A DNA stretch of 64,000 bases from Pseudomonadota bacterium (GCA_018262505.1 JAGSYV010000003.1:1-64000), one strand, 5' to 3'. Shown: positions 51,847 to 62,565, counted from the first letter of the stretch. Notes: generated from the letters alone by a model not told the origin. Numbers and translations: made by a program.

Positions 51847-52171
51847 GGGCGCTTTGACCTTCGGTGTGGGCGTCTACTCCGCTTAACTAGCAATGGTTTT
51901 GCCCCCAGTGGGGGACAACTCGGCGAAAATCGGCCGCTGCGGGCTTTCACGGCCTTGACGCAAGCAAACGAGACTATATCGGTAATCCCGCCCTCGTATC
52001 TGTTCGCAGAACGGGATCGAAGCCGTTTGCCGGCACGTCCTGTCAAGTGGAAGACAAGAGGGTCGCTCCCAAGGCGAACGGGCACGGGAACCGCAAGGTC
52101 CCAAGGGGCGTTCGCCTTCGGTTCGTGGCGCCAAGGCCGGGCCCTCGAGCGTCCGGCACTGCGGAGGGATC

Positions 52172-54310
52172 ATGTACGTTCTATACATCGCGATCATTTG
52201 CGGACTTTTGTCCCTCGCCTATGGCGTGTGGGCAATCAAGTCCGTCATGGCATCGGACGCGGGCAGCGCCCGCATGCAGGAAATCTCAGGGGCTGTCGCT
52301 GAGGGCGCCAAGGCCTATCTCAAGCGCCAGTACACCACGATCGGCATCGTCGGCGTGGTGATCCTGGTGGTGATCGCGTGGCTGCTCGGTCTGCCGGTCG
52401 CCATCGGCTTCGTGGTTGGTGCCGTGCTCTCGGGTCTTGCCGGCTTCATCGGCATGAACGTGTCGGTGCGCGCCAACGTTCGCACCGCCGCTGCTGCCAT
52501 GCAGTCGCTGGCCGGCGGCCTCAACATCGCCTTCAAGGCGGGTGCCGTCACCGGCATGCTGGTGGCCGGTCTGGCGCTGCTCGGCGTGTCGGTCTACTTC
52601 TGGGTGCTGACCGGGCCGATGGGCCATGCGCCCAATGACCGCGTCGTCATCGACGCCCTGGTGGCCCTCGGCTTCGGCGCTTCGCTGATCTCCATCTTCG
52701 CCCGTCTCGGCGGCGGTATCTTCACCAAGGGTGCCGACGTCGGTGCCGACCTGGTCGGCAAGGTCGAGGCCGGTATTCCCGAGGATGATCCGCGCAATCC
52801 GGCGACCATCGCCGACAACGTCGGCGACAACGTCGGCGACTGCGCCGGCATGGCGGCCGACCTGTTCGAGACCTACGCGGTGACCGTGGTCGCCACCATG
52901 GTGCTCGCCTCGATCTTCTTTGCCGCCGATCAGGCCCTGCTGATCAAGGCGATGCTCTATCCGCTGCTGATCTGCGGCGCTTGCATCATCACCTCGATCA
53001 TCGGCACCTTCTTCGTGAAGCTCGGCGCCAACAACTCGATCATGGGCGCTCTCTACAAGGGCCTGTGGGCTTCGTCGCTGCTGTCGATCATCGGCCTTGG
53101 CGGCGCCACCTCGCTGACCATCGGCTGGGGTGATGTTGCCGTCGTCGACGGCGTCATGCTGACCGGCACCAAGCTGTTCATCTGCGGCATTCTCGGCCTC
53201 GTGGTGACCGGCCTGATCGTCTGGATCACTGAATACTACACCGGCACCGGCAAGCGCCCGGTGGTGTCGATCGCCCAGGCATCGGTCACCGGCCATGGCA
53301 CCAACGTCATCCAGGGTCTTGCCGTTTCGCTCGAGTCGACGGCCCTGCCGGCGCTGGTCATCGTTGCCGGCATCATCGCCACCTATCAGCTCGGCGGCCT
53401 GTTCGGCACGGCGATCGCCGTCACCACCATGCTCGGCCTCGCCGGCATGATCGTGGCGCTCGACGCCTTCGGCCCGGTCACCGACAACGCCGGTGGTATC
53501 GCCGAGATGGCCGGCCTGCCCAAGGACGTCCGTCACACCACCGATGCGCTCGACGCCGTCGGCAACACCACCAAGGCCGTCACCAAGGGCTATGCCATCG
53601 GTTCGGCCGGCCTCGGCGCGCTGGTGCTGTTCGCTGCCTACACGAACGACATCAAGCACTTCGCGGAAAGCGGCGTGCCTTACTTCCAGGGCATCGGCAA
53701 CATCGATCTGTCGCTGTCCAACCCTTACGTCGTCGCCGGCCTGATCTTCGGCGGCCTCATTCCCTACCTGTTCGGTGGCATCGCCATGACCGCCGTTGGC
53801 CGCGCTGCTGGCTCGGTGGTTGAGGAAGTGCGTCGTCAGTTCAAGGAAAAGCCGGGAATCATGGCCGGCACCGAGCGTCCGGATTATGGTCGCGCGGTCG
53901 ACATGCTGACCAAGGCGGCGATCAAGGAAATGATCATCCCGTCGCTGTTGCCGGTGCTGTCGCCGCTGGTCGTCTACTTCGGCGTGCTGCTCGCCTCGGG
54001 TTCGAAGGCCAATGCCTTCGCCGCTCTCGGCGCCTCGCTGCTCGGCGTGATCGTCAACGGCCTGTTCGTTGCCATATCCATGACCTCGGGTGGTGGCGCC
54101 TGGGACAACGCCAAGAAGAGCTTTGAAGACGGCTTCGTCGACAAGGATGGCGTCAAGCACTTCAAGGGTTCCGACGCCCACAAGGCTTCGGTGACCGGTG
54201 ATACCGTCGGCGATCCCTACAAGGATACCGCTGGTCCCGCCGTCAACCCGGCGATCAAGATCACCAACATCGTGGCGCTGCTGCTGCTGGCGGTTCTCGC
54301 TCACAGCTGA
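52172..54310 (+). CDS. hppA: Membrane H+-translocating pyrophosphatase (K+-independent type by signature)
   Basis: 712 aa; [64 protein letters not shown]. Confidence 0.97.
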   Translation: MYVLYIAIICGLLSLAYGVWAIKSVMASDAGSARMQEISGAVAEGAKAYLKRQYTTIGIVGVVILVVIAWLLGLPVAIGFVVGAVLSGLAGFIGMNVSVRANVRTAAAAMQSLAGGLNIAFKAGAVTGMLVAGLALLGVSVYFWVLTGPMGHAPNDRVVIDALVALGFGASLISIFARLGGGIFTKGADVGADLVGKVEAGIPEDDPRNPATIADNVGDNVGDCAGMAADLFETYAVTVVATMVLASIFFAADQALLIKAMLYPLLICGACIITSIIGTFFVKLGANNSIMGALYKGLWASSLLSIIGLGGATSLTIGWGDVAVVDGVMLTGTKLFICGILGLVVTGLIVWITEYYTGTGKRPVVSIAQASVTGHGTNVIQGLAVSLESTALPALVIVAGIIATYQLGGLFGTAIAVTTMLGLAGMIVALDAFGPVTDNAGGIAEMAGLPKDVRHTTDALDAVGNTTKAVTKGYAIGSAGLGALVLFAAYTNDIKHFAESGVPYFQGIGNIDLSLSNPYVVAGLIFGGLIPYLFGGIAMTAVGRAAGSVVEEVRRQFKEKPGIMAGTERPDYGRAVDMLTKAAIKEMIIPSLLPVLSPLVVYFGVLLASGSKANAFAALGASLLGVIVNGLFVAISMTSGGGAWDNAKKSFEDGFVDKDGVKHFKGSDAHKASVTGDTVGDPYKDTAGPAVNPAIKITNIVALLLLAVLAHS

Positions 54311-54337
54311 TAGACCCGGGTCAATATTTCGACTGAA

Positions 54338-54371
54338 CGAAGCGGCGGTCGGGCAACCGGCCGCCGCTTCG
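54338..54371 (+). terminator. Terminator downstream of hppA
   Basis: CGAAGCGGCGG...CCGCCGCTTCG perfect 11-bp arms. Confidence 0.65.
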
Positions 54372-54418
54372 GCATTTCGGGTGGCGCTGTTTGGCGCCAC
54401 GCGCCACTGTCCGGAACC

Positions 54419-55342
54419 ATGACCATGACAACCGCCCAAGCCGCTGCGCCGGTCGGCCCCGGCCGCTATCGCGGCTTCGCTTTCGCCTTCGTGGCCTATC
54501 TTCTCTGGGGTTTCCTGCCCTTCTACATGAAGGCCGTCGCCCATATCTCGCCTTACGAGGTGGTGGCGCACCGCGTGCTGTGGTCGGTGCCGATCACCAT
54601 GGCGATCGTCGTGGCGCAGGGCGACTTTACCGGTTTCCTCACGGTATTCCGGCACCCACGCACGCTTGCCATGGGCTTTCTCACCGCCAGCCTGATCTCG
54701 GTGAACTGGGCGATCTATGTCTGGGCAATCGGCTCGGGTAGGGCGCTCGAATCGGCCCTCGGTTATTTCATCAATCCGCTGGTCAACGTTGCCCTTGGCA
54801 CCATCTTCCTCGGAGAGCGGCTCAATCGTGCGCAGATGTTTGCCGTGGCGCTTGCCATCTTCGGTGTCGGCCTGATGACGGTGGAAAGCGGGGGCCTGCC
54901 GTGGGTGTCGCTGGCGCTGGCGCTATCCTTCGGCATCTACGGCTATCTCAAGAAGACGCTGCCGATCGGACCGACGCATGGCTTCCTCCTGGAGGTCGTG
55001 CTGATCTCGCCGCTGGCGCTCGCCTATATCGGTTGGCTGACTGCCACGGGCAGCGGCCATTTTGCCGGCACCGGAACGACAACCACCGGCTCCGACACGC
55101 TGCTATTGGCCGCTTCGGGGCTCGTCACGGCCGTGCCTCTCATCTTGTTCGTCTATGGTGCCAGGCTTTTGCGCTATTCGACCATCGGCCTCATGCAGTA
55201 TATCGCGCCGTCGATGGTCTTCCTCATCGCCGTCTTCATATTCCACGAGCCGTTTTCGGGCGGCAAGCTCATCGCCTTCATGTTCATCTGGGCGGCGCTG
55301 GTGGTCTATACGGCGACCATGTTCTCCGGCCGCAAGGCATGA
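54419..55342 (+). CDS. rarD: EamA family transporter RarD
   Basis: YLLWGFLPFYMKAVAHISPYEVVAHRVLWSV; 10 TM. Confidence 0.94.
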   Translation: MTMTTAQAAAPVGPGRYRGFAFAFVAYLLWGFLPFYMKAVAHISPYEVVAHRVLWSVPITMAIVVAQGDFTGFLTVFRHPRTLAMGFLTASLISVNWAIYVWAIGSGRALESALGYFINPLVNVALGTIFLGERLNRAQMFAVALAIFGVGLMTVESGGLPWVSLALALSFGIYGYLKKTLPIGPTHGFLLEVVLISPLALAYIGWLTATGSGHFAGTGTTTTGSDTLLLAASGLVTAVPLILFVYGARLLRYSTIGLMQYIAPSMVFLIAVFIFHEPFSGGKLIAFMFIWAALVVYTATMFSGRKA

Positions 55343-55371
55343 AAAAAGGGGCGCGGCCGATGCCGCGCCCC
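55342..55371 (-). terminator. Minus-strand intrinsic terminator for the BamE-like gene
   Basis: On the minus strand: GGGGCGCGGC-ATCG-GCCGCGCCCC then TTTTTT. Confidence 0.8.
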
Positions 55372-55393
55372 TCGGTCGTTTGGTAATGATTGC

Positions 55394-55846
55394 TTACTTC
55401 TGGAGATTGCCGAGCGGGTTGACGTTGCCGACACCCTTGAAGATCTGGCCGATGAGATTGAGGTCGGCGCCGCCAGTGCGGGTCTTGCGCTCGATGAAGT
55501 CGAACACCTTGCCGTCCTTCAGACCGTAGTTCGCGATCTGCTTGACCAAGCCCTTGTCGTCGAAATAGACGGCGAGTACGCGCTGGTCGGTAATCGAGCG
55601 GCCCATGATCGGGTTTTCGTCGATGGTTTGGGAGATATAGTAGAAGGCGGTATCGCCGGCCATCACCGAGGTGGTCGATGGCGAGCCAAGCACCAGAAGC
55701 ACCTGCTCACGCGACGAACCGACCGGCACCTGTGCCAGCGCTTCTTCGGAAAGCACGTAACCATGCTGGATCGGCGGCGTGCCACAGGCGGATAAGGAGA
55801 CGGCTGTCATGAGGGCGACTGCCGCGCCCTTCAGACCAAACATCAT
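55394..55846 (-). CDS. Outer membrane assembly lipoprotein BamE/SmpA-like
   Basis: Lipobox LSAC; GYVLSEEALAQVPVGSSREQVLLVLGSPSTT. Track start 56224. Confidence 0.9.
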   Translation of the reverse strand: MMFGLKGAAVALMTAVSLSACGTPPIQHGYVLSEEALAQVPVGSSREQVLLVLGSPSTTSVMAGDTAFYYISQTIDENPIMGRSITDQRVLAVYFDDKGLVKQIANYGLKDGKVFDFIERKTRTGGADLNLIGQIFKGVGNVNPLGNLQK

Positions 55847-56207
55847 GCCCGACGGGCGTTCACTGCGGCTGAACTTCACATAAGCCTCCCGGCACTCCCA
55901 ACCACACCCAGAACGATCGCCTGAAAGCGATTGTCCCGCTTCTTCCCGCCTCGGTCGCCGGTGAGTTCCGGCCGTCGGCTTTGGCTTCGCTAGGTGCATT
56001 CCGAGGCATTGCCTCGAAATACGCTCCGCGCGGCGCCGCTTGGCACCGGAAGCCGTTGAGGCGGCTTCAAGCGTTATCCTGACTCCACGCTTGGCAACTT
56101 GGTTACCTTGCGCTAGGTCACGAGGCAACGTCAATTCGTGCGCCCGGCACGGTTTCCTGTCGATCACCGTGCCGGAATTGGTCTTCGGGTAAGGAAACGG
56201 CAAAACT

Positions 56208-56774
56208 ATGGTGTTCGGCCTCATTCGGCGAAAGGTATCTGCCCGCGCCGAACCGCTCTATGATCAGTTGATGCGCGCCTCGCGACAGCCGGTGTTCTAT
56301 GCCGAACTCGGGGTTGCCGACAGTGTCGAAGGGCGGTTCGAAATGCTGATGCTGTTCGTCGGCCTCGCCGTTCATCGCTTGTCGCAGGAGGACGCCGGGC
56401 GAGAGACGGCTCGCAAACTCAGCGAACTGTTCATCGATGACATGGAACGGTCGATGCGCGAAATCGGTTATGACGACAGCGGTCTCAAGCGCCGGCTCAA
56501 GAAGGTGGTCGGTGCTTTCTATGGCCGCGCCGAGGCGACGGCGGCGGGTCTTGCCTCCGACAGCCCCATCGCACTTGCCAACACGCTTGCTCGCAATGTG
56601 TATGGTGGCGCGGCCGATCAGCGGCACGTCGCCCGCCTTGCCGATCATGTGCGCGACTTCGCGCGACGCCTTGCCGAGACTCCTGTAGATGAAGTTGTTG
56701 CCGGGGCCTTGCCTTCGCTGAAGCCATCTTCCATTTCAGTTGGCGAACCTAAAATTTCGGACCTTGAGACATGA
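56208..56774 (+). CDS. Ubiquinol-cytochrome c chaperone family protein
   Basis: AEPLYDQLMRASRQPVFYAELGVADSVEGRFEMLMLFVGLAVHRL. Confidence 0.92.
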   Translation: MVFGLIRRKVSARAEPLYDQLMRASRQPVFYAELGVADSVEGRFEMLMLFVGLAVHRLSQEDAGRETARKLSELFIDDMERSMREIGYDDSGLKRRLKKVVGAFYGRAEATAAGLASDSPIALANTLARNVYGGAADQRHVARLADHVRDFARRLAETPVDEVVAGALPSLKPSSISVGEPKISDLET

Positions 56775-57313
56775 CCGCAAAAGCCGACATTCCCTTCTCC
56801 CATCCCTTTGCCTGGGATCGCGTGCAGCCACGCGGTACGCCGGTGGCGTTCGAGGCCAGCCCGTCCGAATGCGAAGCCATTGCCGAGGCGCTCGGCATCC
56901 TCAAGGTGGCCAAGGCTTCGGCCGAGTTCACGATATCGCCCTTCCGCAAGAACGGCTTCAAGATAATGGGCGAAGTGCGGGCAGAGGTGGAGCAGGCCTG
57001 TGTCGTCACCCTCGATCCGGTGCCCGAGAGCATCAGAGAGACGGTGGACTTGCGCTTTTTGCCGGAAAGCGAAATCGAGCCGGTCGACGAGGAAATCGAG
57101 CTCGACCTTGATGCCGAGGAAGCGCCGGAGCCGATCCTGGGCGCCCAAATTGATCTCGGCGTGCTGACCACCGAGTTTATCGCGGTCGGTCTGGATCCTT
57201 ATCCGCGCAAGCCTGGTGTCGAATTCACGCCGTTCATCGAGGACGATGGCAGTGAAGACGAAGGAGAATCGCCATTCGCCGATCTCGCTGCGCTGAAGGA
57301 CAAGCGCCCGTAA
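56771..57313 (+). CDS. YceD/DUF177 family protein
   Basis: [15 protein letters not shown]..., [21 protein letters not shown]..., [13 protein letters not shown]. Confidence 0.92.
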   Translation: MTAKADIPFSHPFAWDRVQPRGTPVAFEASPSECEAIAEALGILKVAKASAEFTISPFRKNGFKIMGEVRAEVEQACVVTLDPVPESIRETVDLRFLPESEIEPVDEEIELDLDAEEAPEPILGAQIDLGVLTTEFIAVGLDPYPRKPGVEFTPFIEDDGSEDEGESPFADLAALKDKRP

Positions 57314-57431
57314 CGCTGGTCGCCGCGTCGCTGCAACGGCGACCAACGCGCATTTTGGTGTTGTTTCCTGGGGGGGAATGGTTATCTTCCCGCCCGATCA
57401 ATTCCGGCGGTCGCCGCGCTTCCGAGGATTC

Positions 57432-58496
57432 ATGGCCGAACCTCTTATCATATCCATCGACGTCATGGGCGGCGACATCGGGCCGTCTGTGACGCTTGCC
57501 GGCGCCGACCTCGAGCTGACGCGTCGCCCAGATCTCCGTTATGAACTGTTCGGCGACGAGGCGGTGGTGCTGCCCGTGCTGGAACAGTATCCGAGGGTCA
57601 AGGCTGTCTCGCGCTTTCATCATTGCGAAATCACCGTGGCGATGGACGAGAAGCCGTCGAGCGCGTTGCGCCATGGCCGATGGAAGTCGTCGATGTGGCG
57701 GGCGATCGAGGCGGTGAAGAAGGGTGAGGCGCATTTCGCCGTCTCCGCTGGCAATACCGGCGCGCTGATGGCGATGTCGAAGTTTTGTCTCCGAACCATG
57801 GCCAATATCGAGCGGCCGGCCCTGGCGGCGCTCTGGCCAAATCTCAAATCGGAATCGATCGTGCTCGATGTCGGCGCGTCGATCGGCGCCGATGCGCAGC
57901 AGTTGATCGGCTTTGCCGTGATGGGCGCGGCTATGGCCCGCGCGCTGTTTCACACGGATGTCGCCTCGGTGGGGCTGCTCAATGTCGGCGTCGAGGACGT
58001 CAAGGGCAACGAGGAAGTGCGGGCGGCCGGCCAGATCCTCAAGGAAACGGCGCTCGCCAATCTCCAGTATGAAGGCTTTGTCGAAGGCGACGACATCGGT
58101 CGCGGCCGGGTGGACGTCATCGTCACGGAAGGCTTCGCCGGCAACATCGCCCTCAAGACGGCGGAGGGGACGGCCAAGCAACTGACGAGCTATCTGCGTA
58201 CGGCGCTCGGTCGCACCTGGCTGACGCGCATCGGCTACGTCCTGGCGCGTGGTGCCTTCGAGGGACTCAGGGAGAAGATGGATCCGCGCAAGTATAACGG
58301 CGGCGTCTTCCTCGGGCTCAATGGCATCGTCATCAAAAGCCACGGCGGCACCGACGCCTTCGGCTTCGCGGCGGCCCTCGACCTTGGCTACGACATGGCG
58401 CGCAATGGCCTGATGAACAAAATCGAGACCGACCTCGCACATTATTACCGGGAGCAGGCGGCGATCAGTGTCGCCGCCGGCGAGAAAGGAAGCTGA
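57432..58496 (+). CDS. plsX: Phosphate acyltransferase PlsX
   Basis: [46 protein letters not shown]. Confidence 0.97.
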   Translation: MAEPLIISIDVMGGDIGPSVTLAGADLELTRRPDLRYELFGDEAVVLPVLEQYPRVKAVSRFHHCEITVAMDEKPSSALRHGRWKSSMWRAIEAVKKGEAHFAVSAGNTGALMAMSKFCLRTMANIERPALAALWPNLKSESIVLDVGASIGADAQQLIGFAVMGAAMARALFHTDVASVGLLNVGVEDVKGNEEVRAAGQILKETALANLQYEGFVEGDDIGRGRVDVIVTEGFAGNIALKTAEGTAKQLTSYLRTALGRTWLTRIGYVLARGAFEGLREKMDPRKYNGGVFLGLNGIVIKSHGGTDAFGFAAALDLGYDMARNGLMNKIETDLAHYYREQAAISVAAGEKGS

Positions 58497-58498
58497 GC

Positions 58499-59470
58499 GT
58501 GATCCGAAGCGTCATTCTAGGCACAGGAAGCTACCTGCCCGCCAAGGTTCTGACCAACCAAGATCTCACCAAACTGGTCGACACTTCGGATGAGTGGATC
58601 GTTCAGCGTACGGGCATTCGCGAGCGCCATATCGCCGCCGACGGCGAGCTGACCTCGGATCTTGCCACCGCCGCCGCCGCCAACGCGCTGGCCGCCGCCG
58701 GCGTTAATGTGGACGAGATCGATCTGGTGCTGCTTGCCACGGCGACACCGGACCGCACTTTCCCGTCGTCGGCCGTCGAGGTGCAGCGCAAGCTTGGCAT
58801 CACCCACGGTTTTGCCTTCGATCTGCAGGCGGTGTGCTCCGGTTTTGTCTATGCGCTCACCGTGGCCGACAGCCTGATGCGGACTGGCCTTGCCCGCAAG
58901 GCGCTGGTGATCGGCGCCGACACCTTTTCGCGCATCCTGGACTGGAACGACCGTACCACGTGCGTGCTGTTCGGTGATGGTGCCGGTGCGGTGGTGCTCG
59001 GTACGGAGGAGGGCGAAGGGACATCGGCCGATCGCGGCTTGCTCGCCGCCAGTCTCAGGGCCGACGGCCGCCATGCCGACAAGCTGTACACCGATGGCGG
59101 GCCGTCGATGACCGGCGCCCCCGGATACGTGCGCATGCATGGCCAGGAAGTGTTCAAGTTCGCGGTTGGCGGCGTCGGGGACGTCATCAAGGCGGTCTTT
59201 GGTGCAACGGGTTTTGATGGAGCCAGTATCGACTGGTTCATTCCCCACCAAGCCAACCGCCGCATTATCGAGGGTTCGGCGAGGAAACTCGGCATACCCC
59301 TGGAAAAGACGATTATCACCGTGGAAGGCCACGCCAATACCTCTGCGGCAACCATTCCGCTTGCACTCGATTTCGGCGTGCGCTCAGGCAGGGTCAATCG
59401 CGGCGATGTGCTGCTGTTTGAAGCGGTCGGTGGTGGTCTTACTTGGGGAGCTGCCATCCTCCGTTGGTAG
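58499..59470 (+). CDS. fabH: 3-oxoacyl-ACP synthase III
   Basis: [55 protein letters not shown]. Confidence 0.97.
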   Translation: MIRSVILGTGSYLPAKVLTNQDLTKLVDTSDEWIVQRTGIRERHIAADGELTSDLATAAAANALAAAGVNVDEIDLVLLATATPDRTFPSSAVEVQRKLGITHGFAFDLQAVCSGFVYALTVADSLMRTGLARKALVIGADTFSRILDWNDRTTCVLFGDGAGAVVLGTEEGEGTSADRGLLAASLRADGRHADKLYTDGGPSMTGAPGYVRMHGQEVFKFAVGGVGDVIKAVFGATGFDGASIDWFIPHQANRRIIEGSARKLGIPLEKTIITVEGHANTSAATIPLALDFGVRSGRVNRGDVLLFEAVGGGLTWGAAILRW

Positions 59471-59621
59471 CATACCTCGGTTTTTTGTTTGTTTGGAAAG
59501 ACTTGCGCGAAAAACGGATTGACCGCATCCGTATCTGGCACTACGTTCGTCACCTATATCTTTTGGGTTTCGATCGTCGGCCAGATCCACGGTCGACTGG
59601 AACAACGGGAGCTTGCGATCT

Positions 59622-59765
59622 ATGGGGGGCAAAACTGTAACCCGCGCCGATCTTTGCGAGGCCGTTTACCAGAAGGTCGGTCTGTCTAGGAGCGAGTCGG
59701 CTGAACTCGTTGAATCGGTGGAAATCAACGGCGGTGACGCTTCGTCCGTCGAGGCCGACGACTGA
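59622..59765 (+). pseudogene. ihfA: Integration host factor alpha subunit, in-frame internally deleted remnant (47 aa)
   Basis: [47 protein letters not shown]; first ~33 residues IhfA-like, then C-terminal tail; located in plsX-fabH-ihfA-merR order. Confidence 0.8.
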
Positions 59766-59942
59766 GCGATGGCTGGCGGGCCTTGCCCGCCTATAAATTC
59801 CGTTGAAATACAGTTTATTAGCCGGCGATCTTCGCGTTGTTGCGAGATCGGGCTTGGCTTCTCGCGCCTGTCGCTTTTATAGTGAGGCGCATTGCGATTC
59901 CGGTCTGTGAGGACCGAGTAGGGCATCGGGTCGAGCGGCGGC

Positions 59943-60596
59943 GTGGAAAAGGCAACGGACGCTTTCAGGACGATCAGCGAGGTTGCGGAGGATCTTGATC
60001 TTCCGCAGCACGTGTTGCGTTTCTGGGAGACCAAATTCAGCCAGATCCGGCCGATGAAACGTGGCGGCGGTCGTCGCTACTATCGCCCCGACGATGTCGA
60101 GCTGCTGCGTGGCATCCAGTATCTCCTCTATGGCGAAGGCTACACCATCAAGGGCGTTCAGCGCATCCTGAAGGAGCAGGGCGCCCGTTTCGTCATGGAG
60201 GTCTGGCATCATCCAGGCGAGCCGATTCCGGCGGGCGTAAATCCTGGTCTCGCCGAAGACGACGATGCCGTGACGTTTGAGGCTCCATCGGAAGCGGATG
60301 AACCCGAGGCGGAGATCGCGCCTGAGCCTATCCGGGCTGCATCGCGCGTCGAGCCGCGGGTGGAGCCGCAGCCGGCGCATGCACCGGAGGTCGAGGAAGA
60401 GCCATTGCCGGCCGGCATCCTGCCGGAGAGCGCCAGCCGGGGCGGCTTCCGCTTCATGGAGCGCTTCCGCGCTCCATCCGAGCATGCGCCAGCGCAGTCC
60501 GGGTCGGGTGGGCTGTCGCGCGAGGATATCCGGCGCCTGCAGTCGACCCTGTTCGAACTCCTGGAATGCAAGCGTCTCCTCGACCAGACGCGATGA
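59943..60596 (+). CDS. MerR family transcriptional regulator
   Basis: [54 protein letters not shown] start. Confidence 0.93.
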   Translation: MEKATDAFRTISEVAEDLDLPQHVLRFWETKFSQIRPMKRGGGRRYYRPDDVELLRGIQYLLYGEGYTIKGVQRILKEQGARFVMEVWHHPGEPIPAGVNPGLAEDDDAVTFEAPSEADEPEAEIAPEPIRAASRVEPRVEPQPAHAPEVEEEPLPAGILPESASRGGFRFMERFRAPSEHAPAQSGSGGLSREDIRRLQSTLFELLECKRLLDQTR

Positions 60597-60698
60597 GAAT
60601 TGGTCTCGCCGGGGGAGAGGTGAAATTAGCACTTGTCCCGCCGGATCGAACCGGCTAAATCCCTCCCGTCCGGCGGCGACGTCTGGACGATGATGGGA

Positions 60699-60776
60699 CG
60701 GGCAGTAGCGCAGCCTGGTTAGCGCACGTGTCTGGGGGACACGGGGTCGGAGGTTCAAATCCTCTCTGCCCGACCA
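60699..60776 (+). tRNA. tRNA-Pro(GGG)
   Basis: CGGGCAG acceptor pairs with CTGCCCG; anticodon stem CGTGT/ACACG with loop CTGGGGG (anticodon GGG); GGTTCAAATCC T-arm; encoded CCA. Confidence 0.95.
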
Positions 60777-60859
60777 TTCTTTCCCCTGATTTTGTTATGT
60801 TTTCCGCTTTAAGCCAGCGGTGGTTTTGCTGCGCCTAAGGGAACGAAACAGCGCCAAAA

Positions 60860-60987
60860 TCCCGGATTGAGAGCGAACAGTCCCGGAAAAATCCCGGACG
60901 ACGTTCTTCGTTTGATCTCATGAAAACGAGTCGAAAATTACCTAGCTGACTCCCTGTGTCTGCTGACTCTGGGCTGTCAGTTGACTC
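60860..60987. repeat. Two sets of short direct repeats between tRNA-Pro and the Y-family polymerase
   Basis: TCCCGGA at 60860, 60881, 60892; TGACTC at 60947, 60964, 60982. Confidence 0.6.
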
Positions 60988-61006
60988 CATCCTCCGTTCA
61001 GAACGA

Positions 61007-61021
61007 GAACATAAACAGAAC
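61007..61021 (+). promoter_or_regulatory. Alphaproteobacterial LexA/SOS box
   Basis: GAAC-ATAAACA-GAAC (GTTC-N7-GTTC on the minus strand), 25 nt upstream of the polymerase start. Confidence 0.7.
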
Positions 61022-61046
61022 ATGGCAGGTGGATGGATGGCACAAA

Positions 61047-62315
61047 ATGCGCAAGCCGGAGACGATTGAGCGCTTGTATCTTGATTTTGATGGCTTTTTT
61101 GCCAGCGTCGAGCAGCAATGCAATCGTAAACTCCGGGGGCGCCCGGTCGGTGTGGTCCCCTTCGAAGGCATGGGCGATCGAGGGATGCTCATCGCGGTCT
61201 CACGGGAGGCAAAGGACGTTGGTATCAAATCGCTGATGTCTGTTCGCGAGGGTATGGCGATATGCGCCGACTTGGTCACCGTGCCCCAAAAACCCGACCT
61301 TTATCGAAGGGCACACAACGAACTGCTCTCAGAAATCGAAACCGTCATTCCCATCGACACAGCCAAGAGCATCGACGAGCTGACGTGTATCCTCGATGAA
61401 GATGGGCGCCGGAAGCCCGAGGACCTGGCGCACCGCATCAAGACAGCGATTCGCGACAACATAGGTCTCTTCATCACCGCCACGATCGGCTTCGCCGCGA
61501 ATCGGCAACTATCCAAGATGGCCTGCAAAGCAGGCAAGCGGTCACGCGGCCTCTATGGCGACGGCTTGGCGGTCTGGAAGCCGGAGGACATGCCGGCACC
61601 GCTTTTCAAGGTAAAGCTTGACGACATCCCTGGCGTTGGTAGCCGCTTGGCGAGTCGCCTGCGCGGCATGGCCATCTATAGCGCCGAGGATCTCTATAAC
61701 CTCCAGCCAAAGCACATGCGCAAGATATGGCGGAGCGTTGTCGGCGAGCGCCTTTGGTATGCGCTGCACGGTTATGACATTCAGGCCGCAGCGAGCGAAC
61801 GAGGCATGTTCGGCCACGGCCGCGTGCTGCCACCTGAAGCGCGCAATCCCAAAGCAGCGAGGGAAATTTCCCGCCTGCTGATGACCAAGGCGGCCCGGCG
61901 CCTGCGTCGCGAGGGCTATTACGCCGGTGGGTTATGGCTGTGGCTGTCGATCCGCAATGGATCGTGGTTTCGCCAGATGCCACTGCCCATCGTCAATGAC
62001 GATCAAGCCATTCTCGCCGCGCTTGGCGTCCTCTGGGCGCACTTCTCCGACGAACACCCAGGGCGGCCAACCATTTTCCGGGTTGGCGTTACGTTGTTCG
62101 GCCTTTCACCCGCGAACGAACGCCAGCTCGACTTCCTGCTGGAAGATGACAATGAGCGGCGGAAGTGGGAGGCCACCAACACGGCGGTCGACGAGCTGAA
62201 TTCCAAATATGGCGGCACCGTCGTTAGCCTCGGCCCATGGCGACCGCCGGCCGGTGGTCACGTCGGCGGCAAGATCAGCTACACGCGCATCCCTTCAGCA
62301 GAGGACTTTTGGTGA
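61047..62315 (+). CDS. Y-family DNA polymerase (UmuC/ImpB-like)
   Basis: YLDFDGFFASVEQQ, PFEGMGDRGMLIAVSREAKDVGI, SIDEL catalytic acids, DDIPGVGSRLASRL helix-hairpin-helix. Track start 60981. Confidence 0.92.
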   Translation: MRKPETIERLYLDFDGFFASVEQQCNRKLRGRPVGVVPFEGMGDRGMLIAVSREAKDVGIKSLMSVREGMAICADLVTVPQKPDLYRRAHNELLSEIETVIPIDTAKSIDELTCILDEDGRRKPEDLAHRIKTAIRDNIGLFITATIGFAANRQLSKMACKAGKRSRGLYGDGLAVWKPEDMPAPLFKVKLDDIPGVGSRLASRLRGMAIYSAEDLYNLQPKHMRKIWRSVVGERLWYALHGYDIQAAASERGMFGHGRVLPPEARNPKAAREISRLLMTKAARRLRREGYYAGGLWLWLSIRNGSWFRQMPLPIVNDDQAILAALGVLWAHFSDEHPGRPTIFRVGVTLFGLSPANERQLDFLLEDDNERRKWEATNTAVDELNSKYGGTVVSLGPWRPPAGGHVGGKISYTRIPSAEDFW

Positions 62316-62319
62316 CATC

Positions 62320-62565
62320 ATGGGCAACTGGCAAACCAAGTTTCAGGTTCGAGACCTTGCCGCGGGACAGAGGCTCGAATGCATATGCCGGCGATGCGGG
62401 CATCTGCTTTACCTCAGCAAGGCATCACTGCCGGGCCAGGAACAGAAGTTCATAGACGAGATCCAGAAGGCCGAGCGCTGCACCGCCAGAGGTTGCAACG
62501 GACCGGTGAGGATCTCGCTCGTCCGGTTGGACGAGATGAGCGGCTTCGTTGGCGGTTTGGCTTAA
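62320..62565 (+). CDS. Small Cys-rich (zinc-ribbon-like) protein
   Basis: 81 aa; LECICRRCGHLLYLSK ... ERCTARGCNGPVRISLVRLDEM; start 4 nt after the polymerase stop. Confidence 0.75.
   Translation: MGNWQTKFQVRDLAAGQRLECICRRCGHLLYLSKASLPGQEQKFIDEIQKAERCTARGCNGPVRISLVRLDEMSGFVGGLA

Noticed and set aside
51955-51980. TTGACG...TATATC promoter upstream of hppA
   Set aside because: Spacer only 14 nt; not good enough to call.
52286-54655. 789-aa minus-strand ORF antisense to hppA
   Set aside because: Shadow ORF of a strongly GC3-biased gene; His/Arg/Gly/Asp-rich composition, no recognisable motifs.
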